From a virus, in the IMG/VR virus record IMGVR_UViG_3300010160_000057, positions 1-54,197 of that record: a stretch of 54,197 nucleotides of DNA; one strand, 5' to 3'. Both the position numbers and the translations under genes were made by a program. Within the stretch, counting starts at the first letter, position 1; every line of letters starts with the position of its first letter. Of the stretch, positions 33,386 to 42,819 are shown piece by piece. A model generated the notes under the pieces. The model did no database searches, was not told the DNA's origin, and saw nothing but the letters and a program-made list of their open reading frames with translations.

Positions 33386-34483
33386 TTATAATCTTTTTAT
33401 ACTACGGATTTTAAGACTTCTACCGGAATCAGGATTAACCGCTTTTACCTGCATTCCATCCGTTGACTTAGCTACTTCAGGTGCTCTATTAGTTGACATT
33501 TGAATGTTCTTAATGTTTTTCATAGTACCTTCTGTTGCATCAGCTTGACCTTGCTCATAAAAGAACTTGGCAAACTTCTCAGGATTCATAGCGACTGCTA
33601 ATGATTTATGATAACCTGCTGCATCTTTAATTAACCCTTGCTCATCTAAAAACTTATTAATAAAGTTAGCAGGTGTGGCTTGAGCCTTTTTAAGTTCAGA
33701 AGCTTCTCCGGGATTGAAAGTGATTTTTTTATCATTAACATTAAATTCAAAACCTTTGAACTCTCCGTTAAATACTTCATCAGATTTTTGGTTAAACCAA
33801 TTTCTTTTTCTTTCATTCTCCTCTTCAATAGTCTTCGCTTGTTGGGTATATTGCTTATAGTTTTCATAAATTTCTTTTTCCTCATCAGAAATTAGTGGAG
33901 CACTTGACTCAAGTGGCACTTTATATTTTTCTTTTTGAGAATTAAAAAACTTCTTTGCCTCAGCAACAGCCTTTTTCTTTGCGATTTTAACTCTTTTAAT
34001 ATGTGATTCATCGTCAACATCTTCATCGTAACGATAATCATCCATTAAAGAATCAATATCATCAGCATCAAGTCCTTCTTGAGTTACTGATAAATAATTT
34101 TTAAGTAAACTTTCAGGTTCCATTGTATCGTAATCTTTCTTAAGATTTAAGAAATCTTCAAATCCCCTTCCTGTTTCCTTTTTGTATTTCATATAAGCAG
34201 CTACATCTTCAGGTAAAGCCTCAGCTTCTTGTCTTTCAGATGCCAATTCATCTAGTGAATTTATTTGCTTATTGTATCTTTTTCCAATATAAGAAAGAAC
34301 TTGTTCTTCGTTTAATTCAGGTTCTTGTTGTTGTACAATATTTTGTACATTGTCCTGTACAATATTTTGTGCATTATCTTGAACTTCTTGAAATTGTTCT
34401 TCGTGCTTATCAAGTAATTCTTGTTCTACTTGAGCGGTTCCTTTTTCTTCAGAGCCATCTAATAATCTAACTTTCATTTCCAT
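33386..34483 (-). CDS. Scaffolding-like protein (365 aa)
   Basis: Acidic and helical throughout, with a Gln-rich repeat near residues 35-55 (QNIVQDNVQNIVQQ), long charged coiled coils and a conserved-looking SYIGKRYNKQINSLDELASE segment; the C-terminus turns basic (SGRSLKIRSIKRL), like the capsid-binding tails of scaffolds. The position between portal and capsid fits a scaffold. It has a promoter-like box and an A-rich leader of its own. Confidence 0.6.
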   Translation of the reverse strand: MEMKVRLLDGSEEKGTAQVEQELLDKHEEQFQEVQDNAQNIVQDNVQNIVQQQEPELNEEQVLSYIGKRYNKQINSLDELASERQEAEALPEDVAAYMKYKKETGRGFEDFLNLKKDYDTMEPESLLKNYLSVTQEGLDADDIDSLMDDYRYDEDVDDESHIKRVKIAKKKAVAEAKKFFNSQKEKYKVPLESSAPLISDEEKEIYENYKQYTQQAKTIEEENERKRNWFNQKSDEVFNGEFKGFEFNVNDKKITFNPGEASELKKAQATPANFINKFLDEQGLIKDAAGYHKSLAVAMNPEKFAKFFYEQGQADATEGTMKNIKNIQMSTNRAPEVAKSTDGMQVKAVNPDSGRSLKIRSIKRL

Positions 34484-34515
34484 TTTAATTTGATTTTATT
34501 TGATTTAATTTTTTA

Positions 34516-34523
34516 CAAATGTA
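34516..34523 (-). promoter_or_regulatory. Promoter -7 box (TACATTTG) for the scaffold-capsid unit
   Basis: The box lies 32 bases before the ATG at 34483, within an imperfect palindrome (TTTACAAATGTAAA, 34513-34526). No good TTG lies at the usual distance. Together with the terminators at 31.9 and 31.05 kb it would delimit a capsid transcript. Confidence 0.4.
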
Positions 34524-34541
34524 AACATTTTTGTTTATATT

Positions 34542-36977
34542 TTATCGAGGCTCAAACTCTGACAGGTCAAACCCGTCTAAACTGTCCTCGTTGGATTCAA
34601 AATTCAAAGGAGGAAGATTATTTTTTCTTTGGTCTATTAGTTTTGATTGCTCTGTATTTTGTTGGCTAATACGTTTAGCCTTAGCATCTTCTCTTTCTTG
34701 TTCACGCTTACTTAGTGTTTGCATTTCTAAGCCATTAAGATGTTGGTTGTATTGAAACTCCTCAGCCATTAAGTGAGATTTTAACTCAGCTTGAACCTGC
34801 ATTGTTTTAATATTATATTCAGTCTCCATTTGTTTTAACTGCATCTTAGTCTGCAATTCAGTCTGCATTTTTTGAATAGCCAACTGACCTGCCATCTCCT
34901 GAGATTTTAATTGCTGTTGAGCAATCATTGCTTGTTGCTGCATCTTCATTTGCTCCTCACGGTCTTGTTTCTTAATTCGCTTCATCTTCAACAATTGATT
35001 CGCAAGTTTAAGATTTCTAATCTCACGAATATCAATTGCATCTTCAAGGTTAATATCTCCTTTAGATAGAGCCATTTGAATATTAGCTTCAAGTTGTGCT
35101 TTTTGTTCTTCATCAGGTGCAATCTCGATAAAGATACCAAAGTCATAAATATAAAGGTCTGAAATATCTCCTAAAATAGATACATTGTATCTACCAATTT
35201 GGTTTATAAACTCGTCTTTAAAATCGGAGTATTCTAATATGTCTCCAATTCTATAAGTTAATGCTTCTGCCATTGAGCGATAAATATACAAACCACCATC
35301 AAGAATATGACGAGTAGCAGTATTTGAATTTAAAGCTGCTAATTTTTGTAAACCAACTAATGAATTAGGGTCAGGAGTAGAACCATCTCTTGCTTCATTT
35401 AAACCGGTTACAGTTCTAATCATATCCATATAATGATTATAATTAGCGATAAGCATTTGTGTTTTTCCTACACCTGTGTTAGAACTTAATTGTGTAATTG
35501 GAACTTTAGCATTATTGAAATCTCCATCTTGAGTAAAACTTCTACCAATAACAGAACCTGTTTGGAAATACAATCTCAAAGCATCTTCAGGATTGTAAGC
35601 CGCTCCATTACCTAGGTCAACTTCATTAAGACCATCAGCATCAATAAATACACCATCAGGTACAACACGATTAATTACTTGTTGTAATTTTAAATGCGTA
35701 ATTTGAATAAGGTCAGCAAATGGTATCATTCTGCGAACTAAAGACTCAATAGCTCCTTTATACATACGTGGTGCTGAGGCAATATAGTTTGGCAATGCGT
35801 GTTGTGATGCTGATTTTGGTCTAACCATATTCTCAGACAATCTCCATTGTAAAAGAATATTAGTACCCATAACCATAATACCTTCATACCATACATCAAT
35901 AGTTTTCTCTATTTTCTCAAAGTTTCCTTCTTCCATCATCTCTGTTGGAGGATTGAAAGTATCATCTTTTTGTATTACACGAGAACCACCATTATCAAGT
36001 ATTTTCTTTTTATATACAATCTTTTTAGTAGTCTTATAGTTAAAGTACATTAATGTACAAGTATCACGAGAGAATACGCTATTCTCATAAAACTGAGCTA
36101 CATTAAAATAATCGTACCAACTTTGGCTATATTGAGTTATTTCTTGTAAATCTTCTTTAGTTAAACTTTGGTCAATTTTCATCAACTCACTAATAGGAAG
36201 AGTTTTAATTTCACCCCAATAAAAACAATCTTTAAAGTAAGGGTCTTCAGTATAACTATACACTACATTAGCAGGGTCAACATAAGATATTTTAACACCT
36301 GTTCCTTGTAAAAACTCATGTTTTGCTATAGATATACCAAGTACAGTAGCGTCATAATCAAGTCTTTTTCTAATATCTTCGTAATGATTTTCGTCAAATA
36401 TAGTATTGATTGCCTCTTCTTCAGCTATCTCAATTGCAGGTTTGTAGTTAAGCTGCATGTATAAGTTTAATTCTTCGTCTGTCTCAGGAAGCTTATCAGG
36501 GTCCATTGTAAAAGCATTATATCCTGTTTCTTCTTTTATAGTTTTTAACACAGGTTTTGCAATCATTTGCCCTTCAATCATATTTTGGTATTTGCTTCTT
36601 TTAGATTGAGACATAGCATCTTGAGAATATGCTTTTACTTTAAACAATCTATCAGACATACCATTTACAACTATATCAACAAATTTAGGAATTATTGGAA
36701 CCGGAGTCCAATCTAAGTTTAAATACGATAAATCGCCATCAATAGCTAATTCATTCTTATATTTACCAACTGATTGTTCTCCTCTTGCGTATAGCCTAAG
36801 TCTATGAAATTCTCTCCATTGACCATAATATCTACAATTATTTCCATCCTTTCTAAACCATTCATATTGAATAGCTTGTCCAACTTGTAGTCCAAATTGC
36901 TCGGATGCTTTTTCCGCATCAGTAGCTAACTGACTTGGAAAGGCTGACGATGTAATATCTATTGTTACGTTTTTCAT
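34542..36977 (-). CDS. Portal protein
   Basis: 811 residues. The early part has QVGQAIQYEWFRKDGNNCRY, WTPVPIIPKFVDIVVNGMSD and the helix-rich core of large portal proteins; VRRMIPFADLIQITHLKLQQ and VIGRSFTQDGDFNNAKVPI follow, then a long Gln/Met/Lys coiled coil (~660-790), as in crAss-like portals. The start overlaps the stop of the terminase gene (ATGA). It would form the dodecameric gate for DNA packaging. Assigned by pattern and by order between terminase and scaffold. Confidence 0.7.
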   Translation of the reverse strand: MKNVTIDITSSAFPSQLATDAEKASEQFGLQVGQAIQYEWFRKDGNNCRYYGQWREFHRLRLYARGEQSVGKYKNELAIDGDLSYLNLDWTPVPIIPKFVDIVVNGMSDRLFKVKAYSQDAMSQSKRSKYQNMIEGQMIAKPVLKTIKEETGYNAFTMDPDKLPETDEELNLYMQLNYKPAIEIAEEEAINTIFDENHYEDIRKRLDYDATVLGISIAKHEFLQGTGVKISYVDPANVVYSYTEDPYFKDCFYWGEIKTLPISELMKIDQSLTKEDLQEITQYSQSWYDYFNVAQFYENSVFSRDTCTLMYFNYKTTKKIVYKKKILDNGGSRVIQKDDTFNPPTEMMEEGNFEKIEKTIDVWYEGIMVMGTNILLQWRLSENMVRPKSASQHALPNYIASAPRMYKGAIESLVRRMIPFADLIQITHLKLQQVINRVVPDGVFIDADGLNEVDLGNGAAYNPEDALRLYFQTGSVIGRSFTQDGDFNNAKVPITQLSSNTGVGKTQMLIANYNHYMDMIRTVTGLNEARDGSTPDPNSLVGLQKLAALNSNTATRHILDGGLYIYRSMAEALTYRIGDILEYSDFKDEFINQIGRYNVSILGDISDLYIYDFGIFIEIAPDEEQKAQLEANIQMALSKGDINLEDAIDIREIRNLKLANQLLKMKRIKKQDREEQMKMQQQAMIAQQQLKSQEMAGQLAIQKMQTELQTKMQLKQMETEYNIKTMQVQAELKSHLMAEEFQYNQHLNGLEMQTLSKREQEREDAKAKRISQQNTEQSKLIDQRKNNLPPLNFESNEDSLDGFDLSEFEPR

Positions 36978-39268
36978 CTAATTAATTCACTTGTTGTTCC
37001 ATCATTCGAATACCTTGCGAAGTTAACAATAATTTTTGAATCTTTTTTCTCCGGCATATATAAATGCTTCTGATTAGCCATAATAGCTAATCCTGAGCTA
37101 ATAGATGCATCGAATTTAGTTCTATCGTTAATATCAAATTTAGCCCAATCTTCCAAAGTTCGTGTAAAAGGCATTGTGCCCATACTATCACTCTCTCTGT
37201 ACGTTGACGTAAAATCAATCCCTACATATTTTTCAATGTAAGACTCGATTGCAGAAGCGTGTGCTTGTTTCACATCTTCTGAAGAGTTTGGTATTCCTCC
37301 AAGCTCTCTTTCAGTTTTTGTTAATTTATTATATTGTTTATCAGGTCTATTTAAACAGTACCCTCTATATCCTCTATTTTTAAAATGGTATAATAACCTT
37401 GGCTTATTATTCTCTATTAATATTGGCATACCATAAAAAACACAAGCCATTAATACTTCTTCAAAAAATATCTCAGCCGTTTGCGGTCTTGCTATGTATT
37501 CTAAAAAAAATTCATTACTTGGGGCTTCATCCATATTAAACTTAGTAAGCCCATGCAAAGAACCATTAGAACCTCTTCCTCCAACTACTGCTGATATATC
37601 ATAGGAGTCACACCCAAAAGAACCTATATGTTCATTTCCGGGTTGTCTCATTCCGTTTCTAAAATAATGATTATTTTGTAAATGTTTTGCAGGTGTCCAA
37701 CTAACCGAGAACCTACCTCTTGTATCGGGAGTAAATATAACCTCAGTATCTTTCATACCGTCTCTCCAATGAAATGAACCACGGGTAACAAAATGTTCTT
37801 TTATAAGGCTGTCATTGTAATCAATCTGTTGGTATATTTTTGTAAGATTAAACAAAGATTGTTTACTTTCATCTCTAAATGCGTGTGATTCCGTTCTTGG
37901 AAACTGACGATAAAATTCATTTAACGCATCAGCATCGCTTTTAAGTGAATCAACCTCAGCTTCCCAATAGTCAATAGCACCGTTTTTAATCATCATTCCA
38001 TCAACACCTTTAATAGGTTCTTCAGGCTTACGAAATACAGGCATACCATACAAGTCTATAAATCCCTCCATATTCCATTCCATAGGAATAAATAATGCAT
38101 ATAGACCGCTTTTAGTTTGACCATTCGCATTACGAGTAGTAACTACCGAATCTTCAAACATATCTTTATAGTTCTGTCCTCCTTTAGATAATGCATTTGA
38201 GGTTGAACCCATCATACACTTTCCAATAATTTTAGAACCTAATCTCAAACAAGTTTTAGTTACTCGCCAATTCTCCTTAATGTTATTTGGCTTAGTCCAC
38301 TTACCGCTCTCATCATGTGCTAAGAATAAAAGTTTTTCCCCATCATAAGAGTTATCTTCTGTATTCTTCCAATCTATTGACGTATCTAAGCCTTCTATAA
38401 TTTCAGCCTCAGTATCGTACATATTCTTCTTTGTAATCTTAGATGCAGGTACACGGAAAGCCAACTCTGTCTTTGGTTTATCCATACCATCCATAATAGG
38501 TTTAAAGAAGAAAGGTAATCTACTATTAATAGGAACCACTTTATCGGTAAACATTTTCTTAGCATCGGCTCCTGTCTTAGATAAAATACCAATACGAGAA
38601 TCTCTTGCAAGAGTTCCTATATTAACACACTCAGATGACGACATAAAGGAGAATCCTGAACGTCTAATCTTTAAGTATATCATTCCAAAACTTCTTGTGT
38701 CTGCTTTACAAGCTTCCCAAAAAATCCAATAGATTCTATTTGCTTCACGAAAGTCAGGATAACCAACATCAATACTTGACCATTGCAGATACATATAATG
38801 AGAACCCGTGATATAAGTAGGAACTCCATTGTTCATAAACCAATATCCTTTTTCTCTGTAATCAAATTCTTGTTCAATATAATCTACCCATCTGTTTTTA
38901 AACTCAGAAGGCATCTCATTCCATTGAAAAATTGATTGTATTCTTGAGAGTTGTTTAGGCATTGGCTCTCTCTCCCAATATTGCTCTGCTTTAGAAGAAC
39001 TTCTTTTAGGACATTCTTTTGGAGCTTTAGGTAATGCAATATAAAGACCTGAGATATTAACTATTTCTCCTATCTCTCCTGTCTTTGATATTACTATAAC
39101 ATCATACTGTTCATTATAACCATATAACCAAGACTTATTTCCATTTTTTTTAGAAATAACTCCTGATGATATATAGTCTTTAACTACATTGTATATATTA
39201 TTTTGACCTTCTTTCTGCAAATCCTTGTTTTGTATCAGTTTTACTTCCTCCTTTTTCAGATATTTCAA
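36974..39268 (-). CDS. Terminase large subunit
   Basis: Up to 764 residues. YLKIRRSGFSFMSSSE at ~198-213 is the non-canonical Walker A of crAss-like and related terminases (RRxGxS), and KLLFLAHDES near 312-321 is Walker B. The nuclease half shows GSFGCDSYDISAVVGGRGS near 545-563, with the first catalytic Asp. The frame has no ATG near its start: the ends offered are TTG at 39268 (71-base overlap with the previous gene) or TTG at 39220. The start is therefore uncertain. It ends in an ATGA with the portal gene. Confidence 0.8.
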   Translation of the reverse strand: MKYLKKEEVKLIQNKDLQKEGQNNIYNVVKDYISSGVISKKNGNKSWLYGYNEQYDVIVISKTGEIGEIVNISGLYIALPKAPKECPKRSSSKAEQYWEREPMPKQLSRIQSIFQWNEMPSEFKNRWVDYIEQEFDYREKGYWFMNNGVPTYITGSHYMYLQWSSIDVGYPDFREANRIYWIFWEACKADTRSFGMIYLKIRRSGFSFMSSSECVNIGTLARDSRIGILSKTGADAKKMFTDKVVPINSRLPFFFKPIMDGMDKPKTELAFRVPASKITKKNMYDTEAEIIEGLDTSIDWKNTEDNSYDGEKLLFLAHDESGKWTKPNNIKENWRVTKTCLRLGSKIIGKCMMGSTSNALSKGGQNYKDMFEDSVVTTRNANGQTKSGLYALFIPMEWNMEGFIDLYGMPVFRKPEEPIKGVDGMMIKNGAIDYWEAEVDSLKSDADALNEFYRQFPRTESHAFRDESKQSLFNLTKIYQQIDYNDSLIKEHFVTRGSFHWRDGMKDTEVIFTPDTRGRFSVSWTPAKHLQNNHYFRNGMRQPGNEHIGSFGCDSYDISAVVGGRGSNGSLHGLTKFNMDEAPSNEFFLEYIARPQTAEIFFEEVLMACVFYGMPILIENNKPRLLYHFKNRGYRGYCLNRPDKQYNKLTKTERELGGIPNSSEDVKQAHASAIESYIEKYVGIDFTSTYRESDSMGTMPFTRTLEDWAKFDINDRTKFDASISSGLAIMANQKHLYMPEKKDSKIIVNFARYSNDGTTSELIR

Positions 39269-39482
39269 TACTTTCTTTTTCAGATTCTATTCTATTTAGA
39301 ATCTCAAATGCATCAAAAATAGCTAACTTTTTTGTTGCTGCTGCATTTTTTAATTTATCAGCCGCTAAATCATCTCCTTCCATATCAGGATTTAAGATTG
39401 ATTCTTCTGCAACTTTAATAAGTTCTGTTACTGCTCTGTAACCGGCAGAAATAATTTTTAATTTTACTTCTTTATTTGTCAT
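39198..39482 (-). CDS. Possible terminase small subunit (94 aa)
   Basis: A helical, charged protein placed directly before the large terminase: NKEVKLKIISAGYRAVTELI, then LAADKLKNAAATKKLAIFDA and a basic tail. Small terminase subunits have this size, helicity and position. The DNA-binding helix-turn-helix is not obvious. Its last 71 bases overlap the terminase frame. Confidence 0.5.
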   Translation of the reverse strand: MTNKEVKLKIISAGYRAVTELIKVAEESILNPDMEGDDLAADKLKNAAATKKLAIFDAFEILNRIESEKESIEISEKGGSKTDTKQGFAERRSK

Positions 39483-40042
39483 AACTTAATCGTTATTTGG
39501 TGGTCATACATACGATATAGTTTCTCTCCATCTACGGTAAACTCATATTCACTATCGGGAGAAAAACAAACGTAATCATCTTTTTTAACTCCTTGACTTA
39601 ATAAGTATTCATTTGGATAAACCATTTGACCCATTAAAGGTTCTTCTGAAAAAGGTTTTTTAATATACGATTCAATTGCAGGAATTGGTCTAACAAAACA
39701 ATACCTATCGTAAGAATACCAAGTATCTCCTTTTTTATACATAAAAAATTGTTCTGTTTCTATAAAGAATAAATCATCTTTAAAAAAGCTCTTTCCGCTT
39801 TTTTGACGACCTCTCATATCATTATAAAATTTAAATGCATTGTGATGCACAAGAAGAGTGTCTCCTATTGATATAGGACCATCATAGCCAACGGGTAATT
39901 CAATAACTTCTGCAAATCTATTAGAAAACTTATGGTCTTCTTCAGAGGTACTAACTATAAATTCAATACCTCCTATATTTCTTGTGTTATCGTATCTTTT
40001 CCCATTTATAGGCTTTGCTATAAAGTAGAATGGTGATTTCAT
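39479..40042 (-). CDS. Hypothetical protein, possibly GroES-fold related (187 aa)
   Basis: SPFYFIAKPINGKRYDNTRN at the start, IGDTLLVHHNAFKFYNDMRG in the middle and GVKKDDYVCFSPDSEYEF, DGEKLYRMYDHQITIKL at the end give a GroES-like order: an opening strand, a GDxVxxH strand, and a closing strand before the terminal I-x-L. I recall similar proteins in marine phages being linked to the co-chaperonin fold, but the match is weak. A true GroES is encoded at 50492. Coupled by ATGA to the next gene. Confidence 0.4.
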   Translation of the reverse strand: MKSPFYFIAKPINGKRYDNTRNIGGIEFIVSTSEEDHKFSNRFAEVIELPVGYDGPISIGDTLLVHHNAFKFYNDMRGRQKSGKSFFKDDLFFIETEQFFMYKKGDTWYSYDRYCFVRPIPAIESYIKKPFSEEPLMGQMVYPNEYLLSQGVKKDDYVCFSPDSEYEFTVDGEKLYRMYDHQITIKL

Positions 40043-40269
40043 TAAAAATCTATATTAAATTCGATTGAAATTGGAACCGTAAAGGTAAACTCTTTCCACA
40101 AGACTACCTCATCTTTTTTATTAATTATGTAAATTAATATTGATTTAGTATCAGTATTGTATTTAATTAGGTGAATTTCATTGGAATCACCAAGTATTTT
40201 TTGACCTACTAAGTAATGCATGGCACCACTTTTATAATCAGGTCCGATTGATATTTTTCTTATATCCAT
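40042..40269 (-). CDS. Hypothetical beta-rich protein (75 aa)
   Basis: A short beta-rich product (ISIGPDYKSGAMHYLVGQKI, NTDTKSILIYIINKKDEVV). It shares one base with the next start (TAATG). No motif; its A-rich leader ends TTAAATCAAATG, like other starts. Possibly a virion or regulatory protein. Confidence 0.45.
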   Translation of the reverse strand: MDIRKISIGPDYKSGAMHYLVGQKILGDSNEIHLIKYNTDTKSILIYIINKKDEVVLWKEFTFTVPISIEFNIDF

Positions 40270-40292
40270 TTGATTTAATTTATTTATTATTA

Positions 40293-42209
40293 CTATCCTA
40301 CACCAAGAGAACTTAATGACCTCCTTAAATTATTAAATATCCAATTTGTATTACCACCACCATCTACAGAACCACCAATTGCATACCAATTATTAGCTTG
40401 TAAGGCATTAGATGCTTGAATATAACAATTTTGAACCACTACTATTCCCAAATTAAGTTTATTTAAAAGAAAATTACCTCCGCTAGTCTGATATAAAAGA
40501 GTCTGATTAACTGAATTACCAACTTGAAAAGTATCATAAATATTAACAGTTTGACCCGAGCTAAATACTATCTGATGATTACCTCCGGGAGTTTGTGTTA
40601 AATCTATAAAATTATAAAAAGTTGATGTACCTGAAATATTAGTTATTGGATTAATAGCAGATGCTGATGACCTATTTATTTTTAAAGTATAATAAGTATT
40701 AGCAGCTCCGCATACAAATCCAACTGTATTACTAAATGAGTCTGTTATAACTATTGTAGAAGTTCCACTATTAAGAGTTAAATTTGTTGTTACGTTAGTA
40801 TTCCAAATATTACCTGTATTACCTGTGAGATTTATAGTTGCGTTATTAAGATTAATCGTTCTAACATTACTATTTGAAGAAGTAAAGGAAAAAATAGTAC
40901 TTGTTGAGTTTGACGTAAAAGTTAAATTTCCTGAACTATGATTTAATACCCCTGATAATGTTGTATCACCTAAAGTTACATCTCCTAAAGTAAATGTCAT
41001 TGCAGGTGCAGTAACAGAATTAAAACTTACAGGTATTAACGTACTTCCATTTGTTGAGTTTACAACTATAGCACCTCCAACATTAATACCATTTTGAAAT
41101 GTAACAGAAGCGGCTGAAGATATAGTTGTTCCTGTTGCTACTGAATAAGTAGAAATATAATCACCAACTACAGTTAATGTGGTGTTGTATAAATTTTGGT
41201 CGTTGACATTTAATATACCTGTGAATGTTTTTCCAAATGTGGTGAATACATAGTTTGTATTTGGATTACCTGAATAACTTGAAAAGGTTAAGGTACCTGT
41301 TGTTGTTACAGTCATTGCGGCACACATAGTGACACTTCCATAAACTGTTACAGCATTTACAGACGATAAATTTATAGTGCTGCCTGTTACAAATGTGATA
41401 CTACTAAAAACACATACTCCAAAAAGTAACGTGCCTGCTAATTTACTTACATAAAGATTAGGGGCAATAATAGCAGTAGATGCAGCGCTTATTGTTGTAG
41501 CACTTGCTCCTGAACCCTGTAAATATAAATTAGTGCAAGATACAGCGTTATTTAAAGTTATAGATTTAGTAGTCGCTGTTGTGTTTGTTAGATATATATT
41601 TGTAGCAGTCCAAGTTAAACCTGTTTGATTTGCTAATCCTATTGATAAAGTTATTCCTGAACCTGATAGATATAAATTAGTAAAATTAAATACTCTAGTA
41701 TTTGTATTTGCACTTCCAAAAATACCTGCAGAAATGCTTGTTCCGCTAATATTACCTGCTGTTAATGTAAATGTACCTGTACAAGTAAAAAAATCATTAA
41801 AAACAAAACTACCTGTTGTAGTATTTATTGTTACTGCTCCTGAATGAGTTTTACCATTAGCAAGTATTACACCATTAACTGCTGCTCCTGATATTGTAAT
41901 AGTTCCTGTATAACTATGAGTACCTCCTAAGCTTAATACAGTTGCTCCTGTTAATGCTAAACTAACAATGTTTAATGCCGAAGCTCCTGCAAGTGTTCCT
42001 GTAAAAGTAGAAGTATTTAAACTTGAGCAAGTTGATGTAGCTGCAATAGTTAAAGTACCACTTCCTGAAGCAGCATTAACAATAGCATCATCAGTAGCAG
42101 TAGGCACTCCAAGAACAATTCCTGTACCACCTGAGCCACTATACCAATTTCCTGCTACAGACCAATTGGCACTACCATTACCTGCTACATACCAATACTT
42201 TGCAGCCAT
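40293..42209 (-). CDS. Fibre or adhesin-like beta-helix protein (638 aa)
   Basis: Almost entirely Ser, Thr, Gly, Asn, Leu and Ile in short alternating strands, as in a right-handed beta-helix. The N-terminus AKYWYVAGNGSANWSVAGNW and GVPTATDDAIVNAA follow the NW/DDA pattern found at the start of bacterial and phage adhesins. The C-terminus ends in WYAIGGSVDGGGNTNWIFNN, another NW-type closing. Probably a receptor-binding fibre or surface appendage. No enzymatic site seen. Confidence 0.55.
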   Translation of the reverse strand: MAAKYWYVAGNGSANWSVAGNWYSGSGGTGIVLGVPTATDDAIVNAASGSGTLTIAATSTCSSLNTSTFTGTLAGASALNIVSLALTGATVLSLGGTHSYTGTITISGAAVNGVILANGKTHSGAVTINTTTGSFVFNDFFTCTGTFTLTAGNISGTSISAGIFGSANTNTRVFNFTNLYLSGSGITLSIGLANQTGLTWTATNIYLTNTTATTKSITLNNAVSCTNLYLQGSGASATTISAASTAIIAPNLYVSKLAGTLLFGVCVFSSITFVTGSTINLSSVNAVTVYGSVTMCAAMTVTTTGTLTFSSYSGNPNTNYVFTTFGKTFTGILNVNDQNLYNTTLTVVGDYISTYSVATGTTISSAASVTFQNGINVGGAIVVNSTNGSTLIPVSFNSVTAPAMTFTLGDVTLGDTTLSGVLNHSSGNLTFTSNSTSTIFSFTSSNSNVRTINLNNATINLTGNTGNIWNTNVTTNLTLNSGTSTIVITDSFSNTVGFVCGAANTYYTLKINRSSASAINPITNISGTSTFYNFIDLTQTPGGNHQIVFSSGQTVNIYDTFQVGNSVNQTLLYQTSGGNFLLNKLNLGIVVVQNCYIQASNALQANNWYAIGGSVDGGGNTNWIFNNLRRSLSSLGVG

Positions 42210-42213
42210 TTAA

Positions 42214-42462
42214 TTATATTGTTTTTAAATTCAATTGCTCTAATACATAATTTTGTATTACAGAATCATCAACTCCCCATTCTGAAACTATACTATTTGG
42301 TATTACCATAGAACCACTGAATGAATTTGAATCACCAATTAGTTTCCAAAATACTTCAACTGTATCAGGAAATAATGGGAAAGCATTAATTGTTATTTCT
42401 ATAGATTTTGCATCCCAATTCAATGGGTATGTAATTACGTTTGTAGGTTGTAAGTTTGCCAT
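42214..42462 (-). CDS. Hypothetical small protein near the fibres (82 aa)
   Basis: Beta-rich (VITYPLNWDAKSIEITINAF, VEVFWKLIGDSNSFSGSMV) with a short helix at the end. By context a fibre accessory, baseplate or assembly protein. No recognisable family. Confidence 0.45.
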   Translation of the reverse strand: MANLQPTNVITYPLNWDAKSIEITINAFPLFPDTVEVFWKLIGDSNSFSGSMVIPNSIVSEWGVDDSVIQNYVLEQLNLKTI

Positions 42463-42466
42463 GATG

Positions 42467-42817
42467 TTATTTATAAAATATGTTAATTGTTAAATCATTT
42501 ACAGAAACACTTGAAGTGTCAGATTCAGGTATTCCTGTTACTGTTGTTATTGAAATTCCTGTTGTGAAAGATATTCCGTCAGGAAAAGATACGTTTGCAG
42601 CTGATAGTGGAGGTATTACTAAAGCCATTACCACTCCTGAACCTGCTGTTGGTGTTGTAGCAATATTATGAAAAGCAACTTTTCTTGCGGATGTTGCATT
42701 ATTATAAATGTACCATCCATTGACAGTTCCTGCACTTGATTTAATAACAGTAGGATTAGTACCGCTTGCAGATACTAAGTCAAAATAAGACGAGGGTGAG
42801 ACAGGTGTATATGCCAT
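42467..42817 (-). CDS. Small virion-like beta protein (116 aa)
   Basis: The start at the ATG 42817 (MAYTPVSPSSYFDLVSAS) is preferred over an upstream TTG. TVIKSSAGTVNGWYIYNNAT and KVAFHNIATTPTAGSGVVMA resemble the small jelly-roll-like proteins common beside fibre genes in marine phages. Likely structural. Confidence 0.5.
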   Translation of the reverse strand: MAYTPVSPSSYFDLVSASGTNPTVIKSSAGTVNGWYIYNNATSARKVAFHNIATTPTAGSGVVMALVIPPLSAANVSFPDGISFTTGISITTVTGIPESDTSSVSVNDLTINIFYK

Positions 42818-42819
42818 AA

